DNA from: Talaromyces rugulosus
Taxonomy: Eukaryota > Ascomycota > Eurotiomycetes > Eurotiales > Trichocomaceae
DNA length: 64,000 bases
Direction: 5' to 3'
NCBI RefSeq assembly: GCF_013368755.1
Contig: NC_049562.1
Coordinates: forward strand, 6,386,001 to 6,450,000
The position numbers and the translations under genes are program-made. Every line of letters begins with the position of its first letter. Position 1 is the first letter of the stretch. Positions 54,820 to 64,000 of this stretch are shown here, in pieces. Under the pieces are notes generated by a model that saw only the letters and a list, made by a program, of their open reading frames with translations, was not told the DNA's origin and made no database searches.

Positions 54820-55655
54820 GCCATTGGCATATGAAACGATGGTTAGCTGTGATGAGGACTTCCCAAGGTGTCCGATGATAGTTTTTGCCAGTCGCACTCT
54901 TTAGCTGGTATTACAAAACCTTGCCTACAAGGTATATTTCTAGCTTCCATTTCGATAGATCCCTAAGTACGTCTTTTATTTTAACATGAATCAACCAACA
55001 TTCTGAAAGCATGAGAATTGACCAATAAACCCATTTTCTGAAGGAGCCATTGCTATCTCCACCAGACAGTTCTTAAGAAATTCTTAGCAACACCCAACAG
55101 CTTCAACATGCCCAGATACACATTGCAGTCATTTTATTCTCTATTTAACGTTTTATCCCCTTGCCTTTGGATATTCGGACATGCGATGAAAAAGATCAAG
55201 CCAAGCCAAGCCATGCCGACAACCCCATCCCAATCTTCTTTCTCCTCCACGGAAGGGGTTGGTTTATGGGCAACGCACAAATGTATGACAAACACGGGCA
55301 TATTTTCACTAGAAAACACGGATTCTACGTTCTAAGCGTTCAGTACCATTTGGCACCGCATCAGTGTTTTCACACCGCGATAATTAGCACATATACCAAA
55401 TTTGAGGCGGATATTCATCTAGTACTTGAAAATTAGGTGATTTAACAGTGTCTTAAAATTATATCATCATGTCTTTGTTTTTGGCACAGACGACAATGAT
55501 AATACGAGTTACATTCTCCACCTTATACATGAAACAGACTTCATGTCTTTACTGGTATATACAAAAAAGGACCAGCCTGATTTTCATCCATCTAGAATGC
55601 ATCATAAGTCGTTTAATGCAGGTTTCATGCGTTGAATGATTCCTTCGTAGCCTCT
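54820..55655. other. Intergenic region with hydrolase stub
   Basis: 836 nt between the dynamin-like pseudogene and the SUR7-type gene. Apart from the hydrolase remnant listed separately, I see nothing. Confidence 0.45.
55161..55436 (+). pseudogene. Stub of an alpha/beta hydrolase (HSL type)
   Basis: About 90 codons resemble the N-terminal part of hormone-sensitive-lipase-type esterases: FFLLHGRGWFMGNAQMYD corresponds to the oxyanion motif HGGGW, and FYVLSVQYHLAPHQCFHTAI to the usual VVSVDYRLAPEHPFPAA. The frame then ends in TAG, and no GDSAG nucleophile elbow or later part is found downstream. It is best read as a truncated remnant. The middle glycine of HGGGW is changed to Arg. Confidence 0.55.
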
Positions 55656-56795
55656 CTATGCTCCACTCACGCTCCGTTCGTGCCGGTAAGGCTCAAACCC
55701 ATCCTGGCCACGAGATACGGCCTGCGGAGCAGCAGGAAACAGTGGTACCGATTGGCGACCATTGTACATTGGCGTAGGCTCAGCGCCATCCCTGCCCATG
55801 TACGGCGACCCAACTCGCTCGTAGGTATAAGGGGCCTTTTCAACAACGAGACCACCACGACGGCTACCGCGGGACTCGCCCGAGCAACAACACGAGCTCA
55901 ATGCCCAGAACAAGCCACTGACAATCGAAAAGGCGGCAGCGAGCCAGACGACCGCAATCATACGAGCTCCCAGGCTGGAGTGCACCTGGTAGTCTTTGAG
56001 GGTGGTGTTGAAAAGGCCATCGAGAGCGGCGTAGAGAGCCGTTGCTGTAATTGCGGTAGCAAGGGTGAAGAAGGTAGAGACCTAAATTTAAAGGTTCATG
56101 TCAGCCACAAAAAATCAAAAACACTCCGAACATCCATAGGAACGTACACCTGAAACTAAAGTCGTGATACAACTGCCCAATCGACTAAACATGGCCCCGA
56201 TGCCAACCAGCAGCTCCGCGGCAGTCGAGATAATGGCGACAACATATGCAATAAACAACCACTTGGCAGCTTTTTCATAGCCACTCAATCCCTTTTGCAG
56301 CGTTTCCGGGAACAGTGCGTCAATACCGGTCTCATTTAGTCCCCAGACCTCGGTAGGGTTGAACCAAAACATCGCCTTGCGAGACGAGCAGTGGTCCACG
56401 TCAAAGTCGCCCTTGCTGGTCTTGTTGCCCGTGCAGTAGCCCCAAAGGCCAACGTCGTAGAAATCGCGAATTTCGGCATCCTTGTCAGCCTTTTCGAGCG
56501 CTTCGCCAAGTTCCTTGGCCTTTGTGTCATTTCGAATGGCCGACTCGGCGAGATGGGTGAGCGCTGAGGAAGTAGTAGCATTGGTCAAATTGGACAGATC
56601 AACCTGTGATTTATTAGTTACTTTTCTCACTTTGTGAAAATTCAGGGAAATATTTACCCTCAGAAAGTATAGTTCATTTGTCATTGAGCTACTCGAGTCG
56701 GTCGAGCCGACGCCAACGGCTATCAGGCTCAAAAGAGCACCGATAGTCAAGAGATAAGGAAGTGCAATGCACACGACCCGACCAAGTTTCCCCAT
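55656..56795 (-). CDS. SUR7/PalI-type four-helix membrane protein
   Basis: Predicted plasma-membrane protein of the SUR7/PalI family, which organises eisosome domains or senses ambient pH. Two introns (56082-56147, 56604-56657) give 339 residues. Helix 1 is near residues 10-30. A large outer loop follows with N-sequons (SNLTNATTS) and the cysteine pair GLWGYCTG ... VDHCSSRKAMFWFNP, the family's W-x-x-C signature. Then come helices near residues 185-205, 220-245 and 260-280. The C-terminal tail starts with CCCSG (possible palmitoylation) and is rich in Pro, Arg and Tyr. Loop cysteines and tail layout support SUR7/PalI rather than a transporter. Confidence 0.82.
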
Positions 56796-57455
56796 TATGT
56801 CTCTTTTCCAAGTATGGTTTATTCCAGTGAGTGCGATCGCTACTACGGACGGTCAAAAAGAGGCGGCAATGTCCGTAATATAAGAGGCGACAGCTGCATC
56901 CATAATAACCCCAGCTATAATGGAGACAATTTTATTAGTCCAGGCCACATGAACAAAAAATAATAATAGCAGGTCCCAAGGCTGAGCAAACAACAACACT
57001 ACCGACTCCATACCTGGCGGTTGGTTAACCGGTGTGCGGCTGAGCTTTTTAGTGTCAAACGCCAACTTGGTCGGTGAATTTTGTAATTTTCATTTGCTCG
57101 CAACAATATCTCGTTGGCTAGAAAGGTAAGTGTGGATTGCCAAGGGAGCTATTTATAATCTTGTTTATTTCCGGGTGTATTTCTAAAGCTTATTATCGGG
57201 TGCCAACAGATCTTGTTCATCCGGGACCAGTATCCTCTTGAGAAAATGGCAGGCAATCACTGCCTAATATAGTATTATTAAAGACGCGTGGATCCACTAC
57301 TAGTTAGGGCCCGTGTTTCATCAACAGTTTCGGTACGGACAGCGTATTGGTAAAAAACACTAATAATCCCATAGAGTCCAACGCCTGACAAATACTTGAC
57401 TCGTTCAGCCAATAATCAAAAAATAAACACTAAAGTGCACATGTAAGTACTTAAA
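56796..57455. other. Intergenic region
   Basis: This is 660 nt between two minus-strand genes. A stretch at 57284-57312 has BamHI, SpeI and ApaI-like words close together, but I take it as chance. No gene is seen. Confidence 0.45.
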
Positions 57456-58824
57456 TCAATTTAACCATTCTAAGGAACTGTTTCGTAGAATCTGAAGCCA
57501 TTCAGTCAGGCGTACGTCGGACCGAAATCCTTCCTCTAAGACCTCGAATGGTTGGTGCCAGCCGCGAGAGCGCATTGCTTTAGCAGCATTGGTCAGCTTA
57601 TTGACAAACCACGCTTGCGTGCTTGTGCTCTGTTTGGCAACTATTGCCCCAATGAGATGTTGGCAGGATGTAAAATCCATGTACGAGCAGCCTCTAATCG
57701 GTAGTTGAAGAAGGGTTTCTTTTAATTCATCAGCGAGAATGTTTAAACTAGGTGCATTCTTCCAGGGCCACGAAAGGCAGAGAATTATTTCAACTGTTTG
57801 TGCCGTGGCGTGGACGGCTTTATTGTCACTGATTCTGCGGAGATTTCGAGTCTTGTCAAGCAACTTTGCAAACGGTGCTTCGATTTCTTGGTCGACATAC
57901 TCCGGATTCAAGTGTTTGTTAGATGTATCGATTAACTTGCGAAATGCGATGAGATGTTCAGATAATTCTGCTGCCTGGAGGATCAACGAGTTGCCGGCAT
58001 CGTCGATTGCATTGATGATCTTCCTATGATATATGCGTGGGAAATTGAAGACATGATTAATAGAGTCTCTATTTTAACAGTCAGTCCTGCTCGTTCAACT
58101 TCCAGCGGCATACGTACAGGATAATAATGTCATGGAGCCACCATGGCAGACTCATGCCTTGAGAGTGTCTCTCTCTGATCATTTGTGCCAAGCCATCGAT
58201 ATGTACATTCCAGGCGAGATCGTCATTCGCTAAGCGCTCGGCAAAGGCCATAGTAGAAACTGCTGCAAGCATAGCCTCAGTTTGGGGTCTTTTAGAGCCA
58301 ATTCTCTGAATCGTGAAATTTAGGGCTTTGGATTGATGCGTCCCTGCGCGCCGCTGCCACGACGGCCGGGGAGACCACAATCGTGTTCCAATAGCCATGG
58401 TCGCTTCGACTAGCGCAGACTCCGAGACGATAAGATTAACCCAGGCAGCCTCGCTTATATTTCTCGGACGATGTATGCAGGCAAGGAGAAGAAGTGCCTG
58501 GCGACGATGCGCCATGTCTGCGTAGTGGGAATCGTGGTGGGATTCTAGCCACGCATTGCTGCTTAAACTTGTGGTACATAGTTGACATTGGGAAGCAACA
58601 TGCGAATCATCTTGTCTCTGTGGCCGCTTTTTTAATACGCCTTTGTAGAAAAAGGGATCAGTTATAGTGCTGTCCTTTTCTGGCTTTTCTACAGGGCGGG
58701 CCATCCGCTGGCGTCTTTTTGCAAAATTCGCCTTTGTAACATGGCCTCTCACTCGCTTTGCCGCTTGCTGAGAGAGACTCGGCGCATTAGTCGTGTTCAA
58801 GAAAGTAAGACTCGTGTTCTCCAT
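57456..58824 (-). CDS. Fungal transcription-factor-like protein lacking a zinc cluster
   Basis: 424 residues from two exons, intron 58024-58117. The N-terminus has the basic stretch KRVRGHVTKANFAKRRQRM, a pattern common at the start of fungal regulators of the Fungal_trans_2 type that have lost or never had a Zn2Cys6 motif. The rest is helical, with HRRQALLLLACIHRPRNISE, WVNLIVSESALVEATMAIG and, in exon 2, AAELSEHLIAFRKLIDTSN. It probably acts in the nucleus as a regulator, either binding DNA through the basic region or a partner. The ATG at 58824 is the first in frame; a GTG upstream at 58881 would add 19 residues. It is divergent from the oxidoreductase at 59325 by 500 nt, so it may regulate that gene. 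Confidence 0.68.
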
Positions 58825-59324
58825 GGTTTCACCCGGAAGAAAGCATGCATGGAGGATAGAAGAAGAGAAGCCGTTGTTCACGAACGAAAATCCGGCTTTA
58901 CCCCAGGTGGGGCATTAGAGTTAAAGGCCAAGCCCTTTATTGGCTAACCCGAACATTATCTTGTGCGGAAACGGCTAGAGCCTTAATCTGATTTTCCTAA
59001 AAGGGTAATGCATGTTTTGCCTCTCAACAACGTAATGGATGTTGCGCTCATTAATCACAGAAATTTCTTACAAAGCGGAACATTAGTTGCTCGATAACTT
59101 GATTCTGATTTTCCTAATTCAGAAGAGTCGTTGCTGATGCGGAAGTTTTAAAAAATGGGGTGTTCCTGGGTCATTGAACATTGAATATATATAAAGTGCC
59201 GATACCCTCAACGTTGATTTTTGAGACTTCAAATTTACTATCAACGTTTAAACCTGAATTAAACATTAAATACACGCAAAATTCATTCTGTCTACGCTAA
59301 AAATCTCTCTTCTAACATTTGACA
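58825..59324. other. Divergent promoter region
   Basis: This is 500 nt between the regulator-like gene and the oxidoreductase. TATAAA lies at 59190-59195. The word CTGATTTTCCTAA occurs twice, at 58988-59000 and 59107-59119, and could be a paired regulatory site. Confidence 0.45.
59190..59195 (+). promoter_or_regulatory. TATA box of the oxidoreductase gene
   Basis: TATAAA, 135 nt before the ATG, within TATATATAAAG. Confidence 0.45.
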
Positions 59325-60441
59325 ATGTCTAGACAATGGATTTTGGCTGGCCAAGAAGGCTTTGAGACTTCACTGGAATACCAGAACAATGTCAGCGTAC
59401 CTTCGCAAAGCGAATTAGGCCCCAACGATGTCCTAGTCAGGTTGCATGCCGCAAGCCTCAACTATCGTGAGCTGATGATCGCCCAGCCAGGTGTACGTAC
59501 CCATAGTCTGATGAAGGTGGCGCGCTGCTGATTTTCAACAGAGTATCAACGGACCTATAACACCACCGGTCGTCCCTGGATGTGACGGTGCCGGCGTCGT
59601 AGAGGCAGTGGGCTCAGCCGTTCAAGGGTTCCATCCTGGTGACCACGTAGTGACGCACGTGGGACCGCAGTTTGTCGCGGCCAACGGCGACGATGCTTTA
59701 CCTGGCATTGCAGATGCCGTTGTTATGCTGGGACAAGGAGATGATGGGACCCTGCGATCCAAGGGTGTATTTTCTGACAAGGCCCTTGTGCATGCTCCCA
59801 AATCTCTGTCGTGGTTACCGGCAGCAACCTTGACATGTACCTGGACGTCTGCGTGGAACGCGCTGTTTGGCGTACAGGGCAAGGAACCAGGTCCCGGTAA
59901 GTGGGTTCTTATCCAAGGCACCGGTGGCGTGAGTATCGCGGCACTACAGCTTGCTGTAGCTACTGGTGCAACTGTCGTTGCTACAACTTCGACACAGGAT
60001 CGTGCGCTTCGACTTAAGGAGTACGGCGCTGCCCACACGGTCAGTTACGTGGAACAGCCTCAAGACTGGGGCAAAATAGCTCGTGCCTTGACTCCAAACG
60101 CGCGCGGTTTTGACATTGTCGTCGATGTTGGAGGCAACCAGACACTGCCTCAGTCATTAACAGCAGTGCGAGTGGATGGTGTCGTTGTATTGGCTGGAGG
60201 AGTCGGCCCAGCCACCGATCCGGCACCTTTGTTTCTGGCTTTCATGCATACCTGTATAGTCCGCGGGATTTTGGCATCAAGCAGAAGCCAGTTCCGAGAA
60301 CTAGTACGCTTTGTCGATGAAAAGAAGATAGTTCCGGCGGTGGACGACGTGGTGTTTGAGCTAGCAGAAGCTAAGGATGCATACAGACGGCTGCAGGAGA
60401 AGAAACATTTCGCTAAGGTGGTTATTAGGATTGATCACTAA
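59325..60441 (+). CDS. Medium-chain NAD(P)H oxidoreductase, zinc-independent type
   Basis: Member of the MDR superfamily (alcohol dehydrogenase/quinone reductase fold), reducing a carbonyl or double bond with NAD(P)H. One phase-0 intron (59493-59541) gives 355 residues. The catalytic half has VRLHAASLNYRELMIAQPG, where zinc enzymes would have a cysteine, then PVVPGCDGAGVVEAVGSAV. The Rossmann half has WVLIQGTGGVSIAALQLAVA, with the nucleotide motif GTGGVS, and GFDIVVDVGGNQTL. The four structural-zinc cysteines are absent, so a zinc-free reductase is most likely. ATG 59325 follows a CTAACATTTGACA leader. It may be controlled by the divergent regulator-like gene. Confidence 0.87.
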
Positions 60442-61190
60442 GCGAGTACTATGGTTAGCTATTATTGGCGATTACCTGATCAATCGAATTGACTGATTAC
60501 ATCGTATGTAGAACCCCATGGCTAAAATTAGAAATTGAACTGCACAAATTTTAGTCTAAAAATACATATTTGACTGTCAGCTGGCGCATGATACACCATA
60601 TTCGTAGGTCTGTATGTAGTCGAAACTGAATTCCAAAATTGCATGCTTTTTCCTAATGCGGTATTCGATTCTTAATGCTCATCCTCATCTCGTGGAGGCC
60701 CAACAAAAGCCAACTCCACAATGCTTGTGCAGCCTTGGCCAAATCCAACCAACAGGGGCTGAACAGCGACAGCTGCACGGAGTATTTTATTTGTGACATT
60801 TTAGTGCGGCTGCAACGTTGCGGGTCCGGGTGGATTAGTCCGTAGGGCTTTGCTCACGAAACACTTACTGTAATTGGAAATAATATTCGTAGTCCCTACC
60901 AGGTGGCTCTGCGTTAATTCTAGTCGTCGTTTAATTGTCGTTTTAACTAGTATTGTGACAGCTTCTGTTCTGGTCATTCACGACTATGGGGCTATGGAAA
61001 TCTAAATTTGGCTTGCCCGGGGAAATTCACTCCTGTTCAGCCGTGAGTTATACTAATAATTTTGTAAATGAATATTGTTTAGTGACACTTAGCACGGCAA
61101 ATGGAGTAGTAATACTTAAACCCTCGTCGCGCTCTTTCTTAAAGAGATGAATAGGACCAAGTCTTCCATTGATACGGGAAACATTCCACC
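60442..61190. other. Intergenic region
   Basis: This is 749 nt between two plus-strand genes. Short frames only. I see no gene, repeat or clear TATA. Confidence 0.45.
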
Positions 61191-63454
61191 ATGCACTCTA
61201 ATATTCAAACAATAGCGAGCGGCCTCGTTGCCATCCTGGCGACAGGTGCTCTCGGCAAAGAGCCTTGCGCTGAGATCACTGAGCTTTCCCAGCAGAATTC
61301 CGGTAGCGGATCTCCTACACTAGTCTCGCCCCAGCTTGCCGCCGAATGCTTGATGTCGATGCCATTCGAGTCCGACAAGGCTGTTGCCTTTATCGACGAA
61401 TTTGCGAAATATCTTGAATTCCAATCAGACTTGGAACTCTTGGCCAAGCCACCCGCCTCGTACCTGTCGAGTCGGGTCAACCTTCGAGCTGGTATTCAAG
61501 GAATTAGAGGCGCTGCGACTGAGAGCTTCTACTCAAGTCAATACGAGTTTGACGCGGACATCTTAGACCTTCTCAACTTAGCAAATGATGGGCATCTGGG
61601 TGTTAAGCTATGCTCTTTGAAAGCTTTCACATTTGAGGCACCGCATTCGGTCCTCGCGTCCATTTCCACGGACGGAGTCACTTCTCCCCAACTCTATCTT
61701 CTACGTAGGTCACTATCATATTTGTTTTCTTAAAAAAAGAGTTTCATGAAACTAACTACATTCAAATAGAGGATGCCTTGCTCCTTGCTACTGGAGTCGA
61801 GAATGTCTCCCCGGTTGCGTACATTAACGGCGTCGGGGCCGTGGCAGCACTCGAATCGATGTCTTGGTCCCAGAACTTCCAAGATCCCGATGCCCGTTTT
61901 AACCAGATGGTCAGAAACCTTCCTGTTGACGGCTCAGGTGCCAATGTCAGCTCAATGTTCACACTCGACAACGTATGGCGGGCAGTTGACAGCTACAGCT
62001 TGACATTCGCCAACCGGACTACTGCTTCCTACGATGTGGTCGCGGTAGTCGCTGATGGGTTCAATTTTACTTCGGGTTCTAAGCTCTACGAAGGGCTGTG
62101 CGGCACAGCAGTAGCAGCAGCAGCAGCAGCAACCCAGGCACCGGAAAAACAGTCTCCATCTCCTACTACTACCCCATCCCCGTCCTCATCAGTAGTGGTC
62201 ACCCCGAGCAGCACGTTCACACCACCACCAAAGTCGTACCCAGTCCCGGTCATGCGAGAAGAGCACAATCTTGTGGTCGGCTACTACCCAGAGGAGCCTG
62301 GTCTTGAGGACGTTGCCGTGCTAGGAGTTCCAACCTTTGAGACAGAGTCTGACACCATGGTCCGGTTTGCTGAGCTCGCCAACTACTTTGTCGGCAACGC
62401 AACCAAGGACGGCAAGACAAAGATCATCATTGATGTTCAGAATAATGGGGGCGGCTCTGTCGATTCTGGCTTTGCCTTGTTCAGCATTTTCTTCCCTAAT
62501 GAGACCCTCTACTCAGCAACGCGCTTCCGTGCTCACGATGCTATGAACTTTATGGGCACCATTTTCAACGCTGGCAACAACTCCGACAATGCCACGATTG
62601 AGGCCAGCGGTCTGACTGCCAACAGCCAGATCAAGCCCGATCAGAAATCCAACTTCAAAGACTGGACAGAACTGTTTGGCCCGTACAAAGCCGGTGGCAT
62701 TCCCTCATCTGCCATCGTGGCCGAGTTTAATTTTGCCGACGAAGCCAACCCGATCTACAACCCAATCAACACCGATGGTCTCGGCGGTGACTTGGACGCG
62801 ACGACGCCTCCTTTTGCTCCGGAAAATATTATCGTTCTTACCGACGGCCGCTGCTCCTCCACCTGCACCATCTTCACTGACCACATGGTTTCCAAGGGTG
62901 CCAACACGGTGGCACTGGGTGGCCGACCCCGACCGGGCCCCATGCAGGCCATCGGTGGAATCAAAGGCTCCCAGGTTCTCGAACTGGATCAAATTTCTAC
63001 GTACTCTTCTATTGCTTTCAACTACTTGAACCAGTCCATTGCTGCCGGCAAACCTATCCTGAGCGAGGCAGACATCACTCGCTTCGCCGAAGTGATGCCC
63101 ATCCCTCTGGAAGACTTTCCTCTGCGATTTGCCGGTGGCTCGATCAACTACCGAAACACATACACAAAGGACAATGACCAAATTCCAACACAGTTTATCT
63201 ACGAGGCAGCCACTTGCCATCTTTTCTATACCGTCGAGACTGTGGTTTCTCCTGCGGCTTCGTGGGCACTGGCAGCAAATGCCATCTGGGGATATGGATC
63301 ATGTGTTGGAGGTGTTCAACTTGATACCAGTATTGGTACCCAGAGCTCGGACGATTCTACCGGCAGTGTTGACAGCGACAGCGACAGCGTCTCGTCTCCT
63401 GGAACACACAAGGCGCTCGGTCTGTTGCTGGCGCTTGGATCAGGATTGACCTAG
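61191..63454 (+). CDS. Secreted S41-family peptidase with GPI-like tail
   Basis: Serine peptidase of the S41 (tail-specific/CPAF-like) family, probably anchored at the cell surface. One intron (61705-61769) gives 732 residues. A signal peptide (MHSNIQTIASGLVAILATGALG) is followed by an N-terminal region with YEFDADILDLLNLANDGHLG, the S41 lead motif. A linker has six Ala, then Pro/Ser/Thr (encoded partly by a GCA repeat). The catalytic half includes KIIIDVQNNGGGSVDSGFALF and VLTDGRCSSTCTIFTDHM, with the likely nucleophile serine in SSTC. A Ser/Asp-rich stretch and a hydrophobic end (HKALGLLLALGSGL) look like a GPI signal. Related peptidases process precursor peptides in fungal RiPP clusters such as ustiloxin, but no precursor gene is seen here. 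Confidence 0.85.
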
Positions 63455-64000
63455 GTGAACTCCTTGATCACTTTCTTATTGTAAATACAGTTTTTTCTTT
63501 CTCTATTTCCTTCTATGATTCCATCAGACGTTTATATTTTGTTCCAGCATTCATCATACATGTTATTAATGCATTAGTGATTAGAAAGTTTTCAATAAAC
63601 TGGGAAAATGACATTATGATTTTGAATGTGCAAAACTTTGGTTCTCTTCTAAGCGCATAAAAGTAAAGATTGGAATTTATAAAATTAATTTCAAATGTGT
63701 TACATTGACCCGGAACGTGTCGCAATGCGCATGGCTTTCTCCTTGCTTTATTTATGCAGCTTCTGCAGGAAAAATCTGTAAGAGTCTAAGAGAGCGCCGA
63801 TCACACACGCGGGGCCAACACAGCTAGCAAAACTCTAATGCTGAAGAAAATCATCAGTAGGGAAGATATTATTATTATTATTATTGAAGTGCAGTTTCAA
63901 CCTTGTCTTACTGTTGTAGACCCCGGTGCATCATTCTCGGATATATCTAGGTCGCATCGGATGTCCCTGACTAATATTTACTAATATCTCATTCGTCTTT
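63455..64000. other. Right-edge intergenic region
   Basis: 3' sequence of the peptidase gene, then AT-rich DNA. No gene is seen up to the window end. Confidence 0.5.
63868..63885. repeat. (ATT)6 microsatellite
   Basis: Six perfect ATT copies. Confidence 0.85.

Noticed and set aside
57284..57312. Cluster of restriction-like words (ACGCGT, GGATCC, ACTAGT, GGGCCC) suggesting a vector polylinker
   Set aside because: The spacing differs from polylinkers I know, and the flanks are ordinary fungal intergenic DNA, so chance is more likely than vector contamination.

Overview
The window is fungal nuclear DNA, most likely from an Aspergillus/Penicillium-type ascomycete (Eurotiales). The genes carry many 45-95 nt introns with GT(A/G)NGT donors and CTAAC/CTGAC-like branch sites. 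The proteins are typical of filamentous ascomycetes: a secreted large-subunit catalase, a xanthine dioxygenase of the XanA type, a LaeA-like methyltransferase, Zn2Cys6 regulators, F-box/ankyrin proteins, a fructosyl-amine oxidase and a SUR7/PalI protein. I found no rRNA, tRNA, CRISPR array, origin or complete transposon. I resolved about 30 intact protein genes and four broken ones by joining reading frames at splice sites. Almost every intact model has a total length divisible by three and ends on a family-like C-terminus.

0-10.4 kb: secreted catalase (catB type), MFS sugar transporter, a very small cystine-knot-like secreted peptide, a BAHD-type acyltransferase and a coiled-coil orphan. 10.9-18.5 kb: C2H2 protein, orphan membrane protein, F-box/ankyrin protein and a rhodopsin-like 7-TM protein. 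19.9-28.2 kb: a compact oxidative group (secreted FAD oxidase, LaeA-like methyltransferase and P450, the last two divergent from one 394-bp promoter) with no backbone synthase in view, followed by a tandem pair of related orphan genes.

29.2-38.2 kb: a metabolic block with a Dal5-type anion transporter, mitochondrial succinyl-CoA:3-ketoacid CoA-transferase, a Zn2Cys6 regulator and, divergent from the regulator, a xanthine dioxygenase. The dioxygenase keeps the ligand and substrate positions I recall for A. nidulans XanA, and its promoter has clustered GATA sites plus one near-match to a UaY site. This fits nitrogen/purine control.

38.9-45.9 kb: a second F-box/ankyrin gene, a multi-finger C2H2 gene, a fructosyl-amine oxidase and a DUF7924-like orphan with a GC-AG intron. 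46.2-55.5 kb: a zone of gene decay holding an AAA-ATPase C-terminal remnant, a fragment of a fungal orphan family with CGA changed to TGA, a dynamin-like pseudogene broken by an exact 17-bp tandem duplication, and an alpha/beta-hydrolase stub. Intact genes in between are a cyclopropane-fatty-acid-synthase-like enzyme, a small orphan and a methyltransferase. 55.6-63.5 kb: SUR7/PalI-type membrane protein, fungal transcription factor, medium-chain oxidoreductase and a large secreted S41-type peptidase with a GPI-like tail.

All functions are inferred from motifs read by eye; no database search was possible.
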